Source: Clostridiales bacterium (lineage in GTDB: Bacteria; Bacillota; Clostridia; Oscillospirales; Oscillospiraceae). Taken from it: 64,000 nt of DNA. The notes beneath the pieces are model-generated. The model was not told the origin of the DNA. It saw only the letters and a list, made by a program, of their open reading frames with translations, and ran no database searches. Location: the NCBI GenBank assembly GCA_021205725.1, contig JAJPWY010000033.1, positions 1-64,000 of the forward strand. The letters run 5' to 3'. Shown here one piece after another: positions 47,409-55,888 of this stretch. The translations under genes were made by a program, and so were the position numbers. How positions within the stretch are numbered: the first letter of the stretch is position 1; the number at the start of each line of letters is the position of its first letter.

Positions 47409-47954
47409 TTACGGAATCCGCTTCTTCGGCTTGATGTACCGCTCCTCCTCGGAGAAGATACAGCCGCAGTACTTCTGCATATAGAACCCCAGCTCTCTGG
47501 CCCGATCCTGCCCCTGGCGGAACAGGGGGCGGAAGTCCCGGTAGAGGAATTCCACGTGATACGCATCTCCGGCGGCCTGGGCCACCTGGCGGAGGAGGTC
47601 GTGCTTCTGATAGGGGCTGATGAACAGGCTGGAGGTGAAGCTGTCAAAGCCGTTTTCCGCGGCGTACTCCGCCGCCCGGTACAGCCGCATCTCATAGCAC
47701 TTGACGCAGCGGTTTTCAATGTCCTCCGCCACCGCCCGGACAAAGGGCCGGAGGGCGTATTCGTTGATCACCACCAGAGGCAGGTCGATGGTTTTGGCGT
47801 ACGCCTCCAGGGTGTTCCGTCTGGCCCGGTATTCCGTCACCGGGTGGATGTTGGGATTGTACCAGAAGCCGGTGACCTCCCGCCCCTCCTCCCGGAGGGT
47901 GTCGATGCACATATTGGCGCAGGGGGCGCAGCAGCAGTGAAGCAGGGTTTTCAT
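47409..47954 (-). CDS. queH: Epoxyqueuosine reductase QueH
   Basis: 181-residue, B12-independent epoxyqueuosine reductase for the last step of queuosine tRNA modification. Cysteine pairs that bind the iron-sulfur cluster and metal are visible: LLHCCCAPCA (5-14), RCVKCYEMRL and QKYCGCIFSEEERY. NPNIHPVTEY is another family signature. Upstream gene of the ymdB-lepB operon. No other queuosine gene is in the window. Confidence 0.95.
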   Translation of the reverse strand: MKTLLHCCCAPCANMCIDTLREEGREVTGFWYNPNIHPVTEYRARRNTLEAYAKTIDLPLVVINEYALRPFVRAVAEDIENRCVKCYEMRLYRAAEYAAENGFDSFTSSLFISPYQKHDLLRQVAQAAGDAYHVEFLYRDFRPLFRQGQDRARELGFYMQKYCGCIFSEEERYIKPKKRIP

Positions 47955-48164
47955 AAAGGGGCCGTCCTTTGTCCGTTCGTTTGTCGGCCCGGCGCATTTG
48001 ACGCACCGGTATCACGTAGTATAACACATTCTTTCCGGAATGAGAAGGGGCGACGGGTCAATTTGCCGCCGTTTCAGCGGGCCCCAGGCGGCTTGCCGTT
48101 CCCCCTGTTCCGGCGGTGGAACGGCTCTTTTTTTCAAATTCAGAAGAATTCAGAACTTTCTCTG

Positions 48165-48193
48165 TTGCATCCGGCACAAAAACGTTTTATGAT
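48165..48193 (+). promoter_or_regulatory. Promoter of the GH3 gene
   Basis: TTGCAT (48165-48170), 17-bp spacer, TATGAT (48188-48193), 24 bases before the ATG. The rest of 47955-48164 shows no gene. Confidence 0.7.
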
Positions 48194-48217
48194 AGTCGCA
48201 GAGGAAGGTGTTGCAAT

Positions 48218-49747
48218 ATGTCGGGACAAAATCGGAAGAAACGCCGCTCCGGTCTGATCCCCTATCTGCTAATCTTTGCGCTGGTGATGGGAGGTCTGGG
48301 CCTGGCCGCTGCCAAATTCTGGGATTATACCCAGGGAAGCACCCCCTCCACAGCGACCGTCAACACTGCGCCCGCCGATGAACCGGATTCGCAGGACGCC
48401 CAGGACGCAGCTGACCGGGCGGCACGGGAGGCGGCGGAGCAGGCGGAGCTGTCGGAGCCTGAGCCGGACGGGACAGAGGATGCCGGGGAGCAGGCACAGC
48501 CGGAGGAGGGAGCTCCCGACACGGAGGAGGCGCAGACCTCCCCGGAGGAGGACGCCCAGACCGGGCCGGACACCGGCGACACGGAGACGGAGCAGGAGCA
48601 GACGACAGAGGAGGACACGTCAGAACCGGCGGAACAGGAGGATACCAGTGTGGAGCCGGACAACGCCTCCCGTGCCCTGACCGTGGACGAGGCCGCCCAG
48701 GTGCTGCTGGAGGGCATGACCCTTCACGAGAAGGTCTGCCAGCTGTTCATCGTCACCCCGGAGGAGCTGACGGGCATCTCCGGCACCGCCACCGTGGGCG
48801 GAGCCTCCACGAAATCCGCTCTCCAGGATTACCCCGTGGGCGGGCTGGTCTATTTCGCCGGGAACATCCTCACCCCGGATCAGTGTACCTCTATGATCGA
48901 AAACACCCAGAGCTACAGCCAGCTGGGGCTGTTCATCGCCGTGGACGAGGAGGGCGGGACGGTGGCCCGGATCGGGCGCAATTCCGCCATGGGAACCACC
49001 TCCTTCCCCAACATGGCCACCGTGGGCGCTCAGGGCACGGACGCCGCCTACAACGTGGGCCTGACCATCGGCAGCGAGATCACGCAGTTCGGCTTCAACC
49101 TGGACTTTGCCCCGGTAGCAGATGTAAACACCAACCCGGACAACCCGGTCATCGGCAGCAGGGCCTTTAGCAGCGATGCGGAGAAGGCGGCGGAGCTGGT
49201 GGCCTCGGCAGTCCAGGGCTTCCGGGACGGGGGCATCCTCTGCTGCCTGAAGCACTTCCCCGGCCATGGGGACACCGCCACCGACTCCCACTACGGCCTG
49301 GCGGAGACCACCAAGACGCTGGACGAGCTGCGGGAGACGGAGTTCCTGCCCTTCCAGGCGGGCATCGACGCCGGAGCGGAGCTGGTCATGGTGGGGCACA
49401 TCTCCACCCCCAACATCACCGGAGACAGCGTCCCCGCCTCTCTGTCGTCCTACATGGTCACGGACATCCTCCGGGGCGAGCTGGGCTTTGACGGGCTGGT
49501 GGTCACCGACTCCCTCTCTATGGAGGCTGTCACCGACCAGTACGGCTCCGGCGAGGCCGCTGTCCTGGCGGTGCAGGCGGGAGTAGACCTGCTGCTCATG
49601 CCGGAGGATCTGTCCGCCGCCGTCTCCGCCCTGGAGAGCGCCGTGGACAACGGTACGCTCACCGAGAGCCGCATCGACGAGAGCGTGCTGCGTATCCTGT
49701 CGGTCAAGCTGGAATACGGGATCATCGACATTCGCACAGTGAGCTGA
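48218..49747 (+). CDS. Membrane-anchored glycoside hydrolase family 3 protein (NagZ-like)
   Basis: 509 residues. A basic N-terminus (NRKKRRSG) and membrane helix (about 12-32) are followed by a very acidic Glu/Gln/Thr/Asp linker (about 45-150), then a GH3 catalytic domain. The NagZ-type motif KHFPGHGDTATDSHYG carries the His acid/base, and LVVTDSLSME holds the nucleophile Asp. Probably a beta-N-acetylglucosaminidase acting on peptidoglycan outside the cell. ATG 48218 follows GAGGAAGG; earlier in-frame codons lie before the promoter. Confidence 0.9.
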   Translation: MSGQNRKKRRSGLIPYLLIFALVMGGLGLAAAKFWDYTQGSTPSTATVNTAPADEPDSQDAQDAADRAAREAAEQAELSEPEPDGTEDAGEQAQPEEGAPDTEEAQTSPEEDAQTGPDTGDTETEQEQTTEEDTSEPAEQEDTSVEPDNASRALTVDEAAQVLLEGMTLHEKVCQLFIVTPEELTGISGTATVGGASTKSALQDYPVGGLVYFAGNILTPDQCTSMIENTQSYSQLGLFIAVDEEGGTVARIGRNSAMGTTSFPNMATVGAQGTDAAYNVGLTIGSEITQFGFNLDFAPVADVNTNPDNPVIGSRAFSSDAEKAAELVASAVQGFRDGGILCCLKHFPGHGDTATDSHYGLAETTKTLDELRETEFLPFQAGIDAGAELVMVGHISTPNITGDSVPASLSSYMVTDILRGELGFDGLVVTDSLSMEAVTDQYGSGEAAVLAVQAGVDLLLMPEDLSAAVSALESAVDNGTLTESRIDESVLRILSVKLEYGIIDIRTVS

Positions 49748-49756
49748 TATAGAGAA

Positions 49757-49789
49757 GCACGGCCGGGCCCAAAATGAGCCCGGCCGTGC
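49757..49789. terminator. Bidirectional hairpin between GH3 and LacI genes
   Basis: Perfect 12-bp inverted repeat GCACGGCCGGGC / GCCCGGCCGTGC with a 9-base loop between the convergent genes. T-runs are weak on both sides. Confidence 0.6.
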
Positions 49790-49810
49790 CGTCTGTCACA
49801 AGAATTGTTT

Positions 49811-50821
49811 TTATCGTTGTGCCACTGAGCCGCCCGCCCGGAAGGTGGGCTGGAGCTGGATATGCTGGTGCCCGCCGGTGCCCTCGATCACCTGGGTCAG
49901 GATACGGACGCAGGTTCGGCCCAGCTCCTCCTGGGGCTGTACCAGGGTGGTCAGAGGCGGGAGGGTGTACTCCGTGGTCTCCAGGCCGTCCAGACCCATC
50001 ACTGAGCAATCCTCCGGCACCCTTCGCCCGCCGTCGTGGAGGGCCTTGATTGCCGTCAGAGCCAGCATATCCGAGATGGCCAGCACCGCCGTACACGGCT
50101 CCCCGCTCTCCAGCAGCTCCCGGACGGCGGCATAGCCGAAGTTCATGTCATACCCTGCGCACTCCAGCACCAGCCGCTCCCGCAGAGAGATGCCCAGCTG
50201 CTCCAGCGCCCGGCAATAGCCCCGGTAGCGGAGCTCCCCCACCGAGCGGTCATGGGTGTCCGGCAGGAGCAGGGCGATGTCCCTGTGCCCCATCTGATGG
50301 AGGTACTCCACCGCCCGGAATGCGGCCTCCTCGTCGTCGATGGTCACGGAGGAGTACTCGCTCTCCGGCAGGTCGCCAAAGCAGTTTTCATACGTACAGC
50401 AGGCAAAGGGAACCGTCACCGCCGCCGCCTGCTCCGCCGTGGAGTCAGAGCGGCCGCCCAGCAGAATGATGCCCTTCAGCTTTTCCGAGCGCTCCAGCTT
50501 CGCAGCGTAGGCCAACTCGTCCTGCTCCCGTTTCACCTGACGGAGACAGACGCCATAGCCCCGCTCCTCCAATTCTCCTTCGATCGCCTCCAAAATCGGC
50601 GCATGGAATGGATTCCCGCTCCCACAGGTAATCACACCGATGGTGTTGCGCTGGGGCCGCACCAGATTCCTCGCTGCGCTATTGGGGATAAAGTGATGCT
50701 CCTCTACCACAGCCAGAACCTGTGCCCGGATCGGCGCACTGACATCGGGGTGATTATTCAGGACACGGGATACCGTGCTGACGGAGACGCCTGCCATCCG
50801 CGCAATATCCTTGATTGTCAT
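49811..50821 (-). CDS. LacI family transcriptional regulator
   Basis: 336-residue repressor. The N-terminal HTH is canonical (MTIKDIARMAGVSVSTVSRVLN), followed by the hinge NSAARNLVRPQRNTIGVI and a periplasmic-binding-protein-like effector domain with AVLAISDMLALTAIKAL. Convergent with the GH3 gene. A candidate promoter lies at 50999-51027, giving a leader of ~175 bases. No sugar operon is adjacent, so its targets are unknown; it could also be a global regulator. Confidence 0.92.
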   Translation of the reverse strand: MTIKDIARMAGVSVSTVSRVLNNHPDVSAPIRAQVLAVVEEHHFIPNSAARNLVRPQRNTIGVITCGSGNPFHAPILEAIEGELEERGYGVCLRQVKREQDELAYAAKLERSEKLKGIILLGGRSDSTAEQAAAVTVPFACCTYENCFGDLPESEYSSVTIDDEEAAFRAVEYLHQMGHRDIALLLPDTHDRSVGELRYRGYCRALEQLGISLRERLVLECAGYDMNFGYAAVRELLESGEPCTAVLAISDMLALTAIKALHDGGRRVPEDCSVMGLDGLETTEYTLPPLTTLVQPQEELGRTCVRILTQVIEGTGGHQHIQLQPTFRAGGSVAQR

Positions 50822-50998
50822 GTCACCTCATCCTTCCCGGTCAGTCTGTTTGCTTGGGGATCGCCAACCCAAATTGTGTATTCCTTCTTCGCCGGTTATC
50901 TATCCGCCGGGATGGGAGCAGCGGTGCGCACACCTCCCGGAGTCCTCCCCCGGGAACCGCTGTCCACTTCCGGCTTACTTCCTTTTTTACTTTTATCT

Positions 50999-51027
50999 AG
51001 TTTAGCGTATAACGATACAAAAGTCAA
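50999..51027 (-). promoter_or_regulatory. Candidate LacI-gene promoter with internal dyad
   Basis: Minus strand: TTGACT (51027-51022), 17-bp spacer, TAAACT (51004-50999). The spacer holds the dyad GTATAACGATAC (51007-51018) with a central CG, a possible autoregulatory operator. The leader down to 50822 has no gene. Confidence 0.5.
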
Positions 51028-51124
51028 TCCTATTTTTGGCATTTTGTACATCATTTTCCACACTTTTTCGGATTTGTCCTTTTTTCCAACGGAAAAAGTC
51101 ATTGTTTCGCTTCAGGAAAGGAAT

Positions 51125-51159
51125 TGGAAACGTTCCAGATGGCTGTGGAAGCGTTTATT
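51125..51159. promoter_or_regulatory. Two cre-like/LacI-type boxes
   Basis: TGGAAACGTTCCA (51125-51137) and TGGAAGCGTTTATT (51146-51159) both resemble the catabolite-response consensus TGNAANCGNTNNCA. They lie between the LacI promoter and an orphan terminator. Regulator and target are not determined. Confidence 0.4.
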
Positions 51160-51182
51160 TGATCCTTTTTTACGTCAAAAGG

Positions 51183-51219
51183 AGCGCTGCGGAGATGGGA
51201 GACCGCAGCGCTTCTTTTC
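51183..51219. terminator. Orphan hairpin terminator
   Basis: Perfect 10-bp arms AGCGCTGCGG / CCGCAGCGCT followed by TCTTTTCG on the plus strand and CCTTTTG on the minus strand. No called gene ends at it, which leaves a possible small RNA in 51030-51180 or an attenuator. Confidence 0.6.
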
Positions 51220-51290
51220 GTGATGCCCTGTCTTGCCGCCGCCCCTCTTTTCCCGTCGGCTGCACGGCGGCACATTTACGGGGCAGGCAC

Positions 51291-51325
51291 TTGAAAAACC
51301 ATAAACCCTATAGTATAATGGGTTT
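51291..51325 (+). promoter_or_regulatory. Rrf2-gene promoter with overlapping operator dyad
   Basis: TTGAAA (51291-51296), 17-bp spacer, TATAAT (51314-51319). The inverted repeat AAACCC-N11-GGGTTT (51303-51325) covers the -10, the usual place for an autoregulatory Rrf2 operator. Confidence 0.7.
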
Positions 51326-51348
51326 TATCATTTCACGAGGTGAACCGT

Positions 51349-51777
51349 ATGATTTCAACAAGAGGCCGCTACGCCCTGCGGGTCATGATCGACCTGGCGG
51401 AGCATCAGGGCGGCGGCTATGTGCCCCTGAAGGAGATCGCCGACCGGCAGGAGATCTCCGAGAAGTATCTGGAGAATATCCTGAAGGCTCTGGTGCAGAA
51501 CCGACTGCTCACCGGCCTCCGGGGCAAGGGGGGCGGCTATCGTCTGGTCCGCCCCCCGGAGGAGTATACGGTGGCCAGCGTCCTCCGGCTCACCGAGGTG
51601 AGCATGGCCCCGGTGTCCTGCCTGGAGCCGGGGGCGGAGCAGTGTCCCCGGATGTCCGGCTGCCGCACCCTGCCCATGTGGAAAAAGCTGGACGACATGG
51701 TCAGCGGCTATCTGGACAGCGTCACCATCGCCGACCTGATGGAGACGGAGAGCGAGGGAAACGACTACGTCATCTGA
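51349..51777 (+). CDS. Rrf2 family transcriptional regulator
   Basis: 142-residue winged-helix regulator: STRGRYALRVMIDLAEH, PLKEIADRQEISEKYLENILKAL and GLRGKGGGYRLVRPP are family signatures. Three cysteines in SCLEPGAEQCPRMSGCRTL fit the iron-sulfur ligand set of IscR-like members, so it probably senses Fe-S or redox state. ATG 51349 (MISTRGRY) is chosen for its GAGGTGA site over GTG 51340. Its 3' end overlaps convergent clpC by 13 bases. No isc/suf gene is adjacent. Confidence 0.92.
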   Translation: MISTRGRYALRVMIDLAEHQGGGYVPLKEIADRQEISEKYLENILKALVQNRLLTGLRGKGGGYRLVRPPEEYTVASVLRLTEVSMAPVSCLEPGAEQCPRMSGCRTLPMWKKLDDMVSGYLDSVTIADLMETESEGNDYVI

Positions 51778-54203
51778 GGCCCATTCTCTGTCGACAATGT
51801 CAGCTGCTCCCCCGACGCCGAGACGGTGAGAACGGAACCGGCGGGCAGCCTTCCCTCCAGCAGCAGCCGGGAGGCGGGATCCTCGACGCTGCGGCGGATA
51901 TACCGGCGCAGCGGCCGGGCGCCATAGCTCCTGTCCTGTCCCTGAGCCGCAATGACCGCCAGAGCGTCCCCGGTCACGTTCAGGGTGACGCCCAGCCGCC
52001 GGAACCGCTCTCCCGTCTGCCGGAGTATCAGACCGGCGATCTGCCGCATCTCTCCCTCGCCCAGAGGCCGGAAGCAGATCACCTCGTCGATGCGGTTCAG
52101 AAACTCCGGCCGGAACAGCCGGGAGAGGGCCTTTCGTGCCGCCTGGCCCTCCGCCTCCTGTCCCGGCGTGCCGAAGCCCAGGGGCTGGCGGGCCTTTGCC
52201 AGCTCGTCTCCTCCTGCGTTGGTGGTCATCACCAGCACCGTATTGCGAAAATCCGCCCGTTGGCCCTGGCTGTCCGTGAGGGAGCCCTCCTCCATGATCT
52301 GGAGGAGCAGGTTCCACACGTCGGCGTGGGCCTTTTCCAATTCGTCCAGCAGGATGACCCGATAGGGCCGCTGCCGCACCGCCTCGGTGAGCCGTCCGCC
52401 CTCCTCGTGGCCCACATAGCCCGGCGGGGAGCCGATGAGCCGGGAGACGGAGTGGGCCTCCATATACTCGCTCATGTCCAGCCGCAGCAGGGCGCTCTGG
52501 TCCCCGAACAGCGCCTCCGCCAGGGCACGGCACAGCTCCGTCTTGCCCACCCCGGAGGAGCCGGCAAACAGGAAGCAGCCGATGGGCCTTGTCTCCTCCT
52601 GGAGCCCTGCCCGGCTCCGGCGGATGGCGGCGCTGACCGCCTGCACCGCCTCGTCCTGGCCTATCACCCGGCGGCGGAGCCGCTCCTCCAGACAGAGCAG
52701 CCGCTCCGCCTCCCCCTGGGTGATGCTCTGCAACGGCACCCCTGTCCAGCGGGCGATCACCTCCGCCACGTCCTCCGCCTCCACCTGGGGCGGGGGCTGG
52801 ACGCCCGGACGTCGTCTCGCCTCCTGGAGCTGGCGGCGGAAGCTCAGCTCGGCGTCCCGGAGGAGGGCCGCCTGTTCAAAGTCCTGACTGCGCACCGTCT
52901 CCTCCAGCTGCTGCTGGACGGACTGGAGCTTCTCCTCCAGCTGGCGGCACCCGTCGGAGGGGGTCTCCAGCCGGATGCGCACCCGGGCCGCCGCCTCGTC
53001 CATCAGGTCGATGGCCTTGTCCGGCAGAAAACGATCCGGCAGATAGCGGACGGAGTAGTCCACCGCCGCCTCGATGGCCCCCTGGGAGATGGTCAGCTGG
53101 TGGTGTGCCTCGTACCGGGGCCGGAGGGACGTCAAAATCGCAACGGATGTGGCCCGATCCGGCGGCTCCACCTGGATGGGCTGGAACCGGCGGGCCAGGG
53201 CTGCGTCCTTACAGATGTGCTTTCGATATTCCTCCTGGGTGGTGGCCCCAATGACCTGTAGCTCTCCCCGGCTCAGGGCGGGCTTGAGAATGTCCGCTGC
53301 GTCGATGGAGCCCTCCGCCGAGCCTGCGCCGATGAGGGTGTGGATCTCGTCGATGAACAGGATGATGTTGCCCAGCCGCTGCACCTCCCGGAGGATGCGC
53401 TTCACCCGTTCCTCAAACTCTCCCCGGTACTTGGTGCCCGCCACGGTGGAGGACAAATCCACCGCCAATATCCGCCTCTCCCGCAGGGGAGAGGGCACCC
53501 GGCCGTCGGCGATCCGCTGGGCCAGAGCCTCCGCCACGGCGGTCTTGCCCACCCCCGGGTCGCCCAGGAGGATGGGGTTGTTCTTTGTCCGGCGGCAGAG
53601 GATCTGGATTATCCGGTCAAGCTCCTGCTCCCGGCCGGTCACCGGGTCTAACCGGCCATTTTCCGCCATCCGGGTCAGGTCCCGGCCAAACTGGTCCAGC
53701 AGCCGGGACTCCCGCACCGTCTCCGTCTCCCGGCCCGGCTTTCGGGAGGGGGAGGCCGCCCCGCTGCCGTCTCCCATGAGGGCGGCCAGCTGCCGGTAGA
53801 CCAGGGGACAGTCCAGCTTCGCCCGCTTCAGCAGCAGACAGGCCATCCCCTCCCGCTCCCGGAGCAGTCCCAGCATCAGGTGATCCGGCGTCACCTCGCC
53901 GCTTCGGAGGCGGCCCCGCTCCTCCGCCGCCAGCTGGATGATGTGTCGGCAGCAGGGAGTCAGCCCCAGCTCCGGGGCGGCTCCCGGCGTCCCGGCGCCC
54001 ACCAGCTCCAATACCGAGCGGCGGAGGGCTGACTCCTGTACCCCGTAGCGGAGCAGCAGCTGCGCCCCCTGTCCCCGCTCGAAGTGGAGCAGGGACAGGA
54101 GCAGATGCTCCGAGCCAACGTAGCCGTGGCCCAGCCTGCTGGCGATCTCCCTGGAATAGCCGATGGCCTCCTGGGCCGTGGCGGAAAAGACTGCGTCTCC
54201 CAT
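51765..54203 (-). CDS. clpC: ATP-dependent Clp protease ATP-binding subunit ClpC
   Basis: 812-residue Hsp100 unfoldase. Two Clp_N repeats at the N-terminus (SATAQEAIGYSREIASRLGHGYVGSEHLLLSLL; TPDHLMLGLLRE), AAA1 with Walker A GDPGVGKTA and LFIDEIHTLIGAG, a UVR-like middle segment (QQQLEETVRSQDFEQAALLRD), and AAA2 with GSSGVGKTE and LLDELEKAH; sensor GARPLRR. It is not in the usual ctsR-mcsAB-clpC operon. CAGGAGG precedes the ATG at 54203. Second Hsp100 gene in the window. Confidence 0.93.
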   Translation of the reverse strand: MGDAVFSATAQEAIGYSREIASRLGHGYVGSEHLLLSLLHFERGQGAQLLLRYGVQESALRRSVLELVGAGTPGAAPELGLTPCCRHIIQLAAEERGRLRSGEVTPDHLMLGLLREREGMACLLLKRAKLDCPLVYRQLAALMGDGSGAASPSRKPGRETETVRESRLLDQFGRDLTRMAENGRLDPVTGREQELDRIIQILCRRTKNNPILLGDPGVGKTAVAEALAQRIADGRVPSPLRERRILAVDLSSTVAGTKYRGEFEERVKRILREVQRLGNIILFIDEIHTLIGAGSAEGSIDAADILKPALSRGELQVIGATTQEEYRKHICKDAALARRFQPIQVEPPDRATSVAILTSLRPRYEAHHQLTISQGAIEAAVDYSVRYLPDRFLPDKAIDLMDEAAARVRIRLETPSDGCRQLEEKLQSVQQQLEETVRSQDFEQAALLRDAELSFRRQLQEARRRPGVQPPPQVEAEDVAEVIARWTGVPLQSITQGEAERLLCLEERLRRRVIGQDEAVQAVSAAIRRSRAGLQEETRPIGCFLFAGSSGVGKTELCRALAEALFGDQSALLRLDMSEYMEAHSVSRLIGSPPGYVGHEEGGRLTEAVRQRPYRVILLDELEKAHADVWNLLLQIMEEGSLTDSQGQRADFRNTVLVMTTNAGGDELAKARQPLGFGTPGQEAEGQAARKALSRLFRPEFLNRIDEVICFRPLGEGEMRQIAGLILRQTGERFRRLGVTLNVTGDALAVIAAQGQDRSYGARPLRRYIRRSVEDPASRLLLEGRLPAGSVLTVSASGEQLTLSTENGPQMT

Positions 54204-54252
54204 GATTTGTCCTCCTGTGAGAAGTGGCCCGGCCTTCGGGCCGGTTTCCTCT

Positions 54253-54280
54253 ATTGTAGTCCATCGGGAGGTCATTCAAA
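54253..54280 (-). promoter_or_regulatory. Candidate clpC promoter
   Basis: Minus strand: TTTGAA (54280-54275), 16-bp spacer, TACAAT (54258-54253). A short GC hairpin (GGCCCGG-CCTT-CGGGCC type, about 54228-54244) lies in the leader. No CtsR heptad repeat was seen. Confidence 0.5.
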
Positions 54281-54330
54281 CGGGGATTGTGGGAGGGAGC
54301 AGATTTATTTGAAAACTCTGGGCCAAACTC

Positions 54331-54359
54331 TTGACATTTTTCCCCATATCCGATATTCT
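54331..54359 (+). promoter_or_regulatory. Promoter of the decarboxylase beta-subunit operon
   Basis: Perfect TTGACA (54331-54336), 17-bp spacer, TATTCT (54354-54359). About 230 bases of leader separate it from the beta-subunit start. Confidence 0.75.
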
Positions 54360-54365
54360 TTTTAA

Positions 54366-54545
54366 CGGAGCCGCCGGAGCTTTGCCGGGCGCTCCATTCC
54401 CGCAGGGGGGAGTAGCTTGCGGCCGGTTTCCCGGACGTGATGGCCCCGTCAGTACGGCGCAATGCCCGGAGCCTTCTCAAAGAGCGAGACCTTTGCCGGA
54501 GACAGAGTGTGTATTCTTCTGTCCCCGGCAAAGGTTTTGTCTTTC
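54366..54545 (+). promoter_or_regulatory. Riboswitch-like leader with intrinsic terminator
   Basis: The leader contains GGGGAGTAG (54407-54415) and GTCAGTACGGCG (54449-54460) within paired GC-rich arms, reminiscent of the yybP-ykoY (Mn2+) aptamer. A terminator follows: arms ACCTTTGCCGG (54489-54499) and CCGGCAAAGGT (54525-54535) with an inner GACAGA/TCTGTC helix and TTTTGTCTTT after it. Aptamer plus terminator before a start codon indicates transcriptional attenuation. The ligand class is uncertain; Mn2+ or another ion such as Na+ are options. Confidence 0.55.
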
Positions 54546-54590
54546 TCCCCTCTCCTGTAGCACTGAGACACAGAAAGGAGCGTTTTCCCT

Positions 54591-55712
54591 ATGGCAGACC
54601 TGTTTGGCAATGTTCTCAATCTCCAGTGGCAGCAGGTGGTCATGTGGCTCATCGGCGGGCTGCTGATCTATCTGGCCATCGCCAAAGACATGGAGCCTAC
54701 CCTGCTGCTGCCCATCGGCTTTGGCACCATTCTGGTGAACCTGCCCCAGTCCGGGGCGGTGACCCAGATCATCGACGGCATCGAGGAGACCGGCGTGCTG
54801 GATGTGCTCTTTGACTCCGGCATCTCCAACGAACTGTTTCCCCTGCTGCTCTTTGTGGGTATCGGGGCGATGATCGACTTCACCCCCCTGCTCTCCAACC
54901 CCAAGCTGATGATCTTCGGGGCGGCGGCCCAGTTCGGCATCTTCTTCACCCTCATCATGGCCTCTCTCCTGGGCTTTGACATCGCCGACGCCGCCTCTAT
55001 CGCCATCATTGGCGCCGCCGACGGCCCCACCTCCATCTTTGTGGCAAACTACCTCAACAGCCAGTATGTGGGCCCCATCATCGTGGTGGCCTACTCCTAC
55101 ATGGCCCTGGTCCCCATCATCCAGCCTCCGGTCATCCGGCTCATCACCACCCAGAAGGAGCGGCGCGTCCGGATGAAGTACGCCGGGCGGGAGGTGACCA
55201 AGACAACGAAAATCCTTTTCCCCATCATCATCACCATCATCGCCGGACTGGTGGCCCCCAGGAGCGTGGCCCTCATCGGCTTCCTCATGTTCGGCAACCT
55301 CATCCGGGAGTGCGGCGTGCTGGACAGCCTGTCCGACACCGCCCAGAAGGTGCTGGCCAACCTCATCACCCTGTTTCTGGGCATCACCGTGGCCTCCAAA
55401 ATGCAGGCGGAGGCCTTCCTGAACAAGGAGACCCTGATGATTTTGGGCTTGGGCCTGGTCGCCTTCATCTTTGACACGGTGGGCGGCGTACTGGTGGCCA
55501 AGATCTACAACCTGTTCGCTAAAGACAAAATCAACCCCATGATCGGTGCGGCGGGCATCTCCGCATTCCCCATGTCCGCCCGGGTCATCCACAAGATGGG
55601 TCTGGAGGAGGATCCCCAGAACTTCCTGCTCATGCACGCCGCCGGAGTCAACGTCTCCGGCCAGATCGCCTCGGTCATCGCCGGGGGCCTGATTCTGACG
55701 CTGTTCGCCTGA
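54591..55712 (+). CDS. Na+-translocating decarboxylase, beta subunit (OadB/GcdB-like)
   Basis: 373-residue polytopic membrane protein that couples decarboxylation of a carboxybiotin to Na+ export in oxaloacetate, methylmalonyl-CoA or glutaconyl-CoA decarboxylases. Key signatures: IIGAADGPTSIFVANYL with the essential Asp, GAAGISAFPMSARV, and LLMHAAGVNVSGQIASVIAGG. AAAGGAG precedes the ATG. The carboxyltransferase and biotin subunits are not in the window, so the substrate is undetermined. Followed by a 44-residue membrane gene with the same ribosome-site context. Confidence 0.93.
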   Translation: MADLFGNVLNLQWQQVVMWLIGGLLIYLAIAKDMEPTLLLPIGFGTILVNLPQSGAVTQIIDGIEETGVLDVLFDSGISNELFPLLLFVGIGAMIDFTPLLSNPKLMIFGAAAQFGIFFTLIMASLLGFDIADAASIAIIGAADGPTSIFVANYLNSQYVGPIIVVAYSYMALVPIIQPPVIRLITTQKERRVRMKYAGREVTKTTKILFPIIITIIAGLVAPRSVALIGFLMFGNLIRECGVLDSLSDTAQKVLANLITLFLGITVASKMQAEAFLNKETLMILGLGLVAFIFDTVGGVLVAKIYNLFAKDKINPMIGAAGISAFPMSARVIHKMGLEEDPQNFLLMHAAGVNVSGQIASVIAGGLILTLFA

Positions 55713-55730
55713 TAGAAAGGAGCGTTTTCT

Positions 55731-55865
55731 ATGGATATCGGAACCATCGTCCTCAAGTGTCTCATGGGCTGGCTGGGCGTCTTTGTGGTCACGCTGGTCA
55801 TCATCGTGGTCATCCAGCTGCTCAACATCATCACTCTGGCCGCACAGCGGCGGAACAAGAAATAG
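55731..55865 (+). CDS. Small OadG-like membrane subunit
   Basis: 44-residue protein with one hydrophobic helix (about 12-36, GWLGVFVVTLVIIVVIQLLN) and a basic tail ending in AQRRNKK. It starts 19 bases after the beta subunit with the same AAAGGAGCGTTTTCT leader context. Single-helix small subunits (OadG/delta) assemble Na+ pump decarboxylases, so this is a likely delta/gamma-type subunit; the assignment rests on position and topology. Confidence 0.75.
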   Translation: MDIGTIVLKCLMGWLGVFVVTLVIIVVIQLLNIITLAAQRRNKK

Positions 55866-55888
55866 GCAACGGGCAAAGCCCACAGCAA

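Noticed and set aside
54204-54300. CtsR or CIRCE operator upstream of clpC
   Set aside because: No direct heptad repeat or TTAGCACTC-type inverted repeat is present in the leader.
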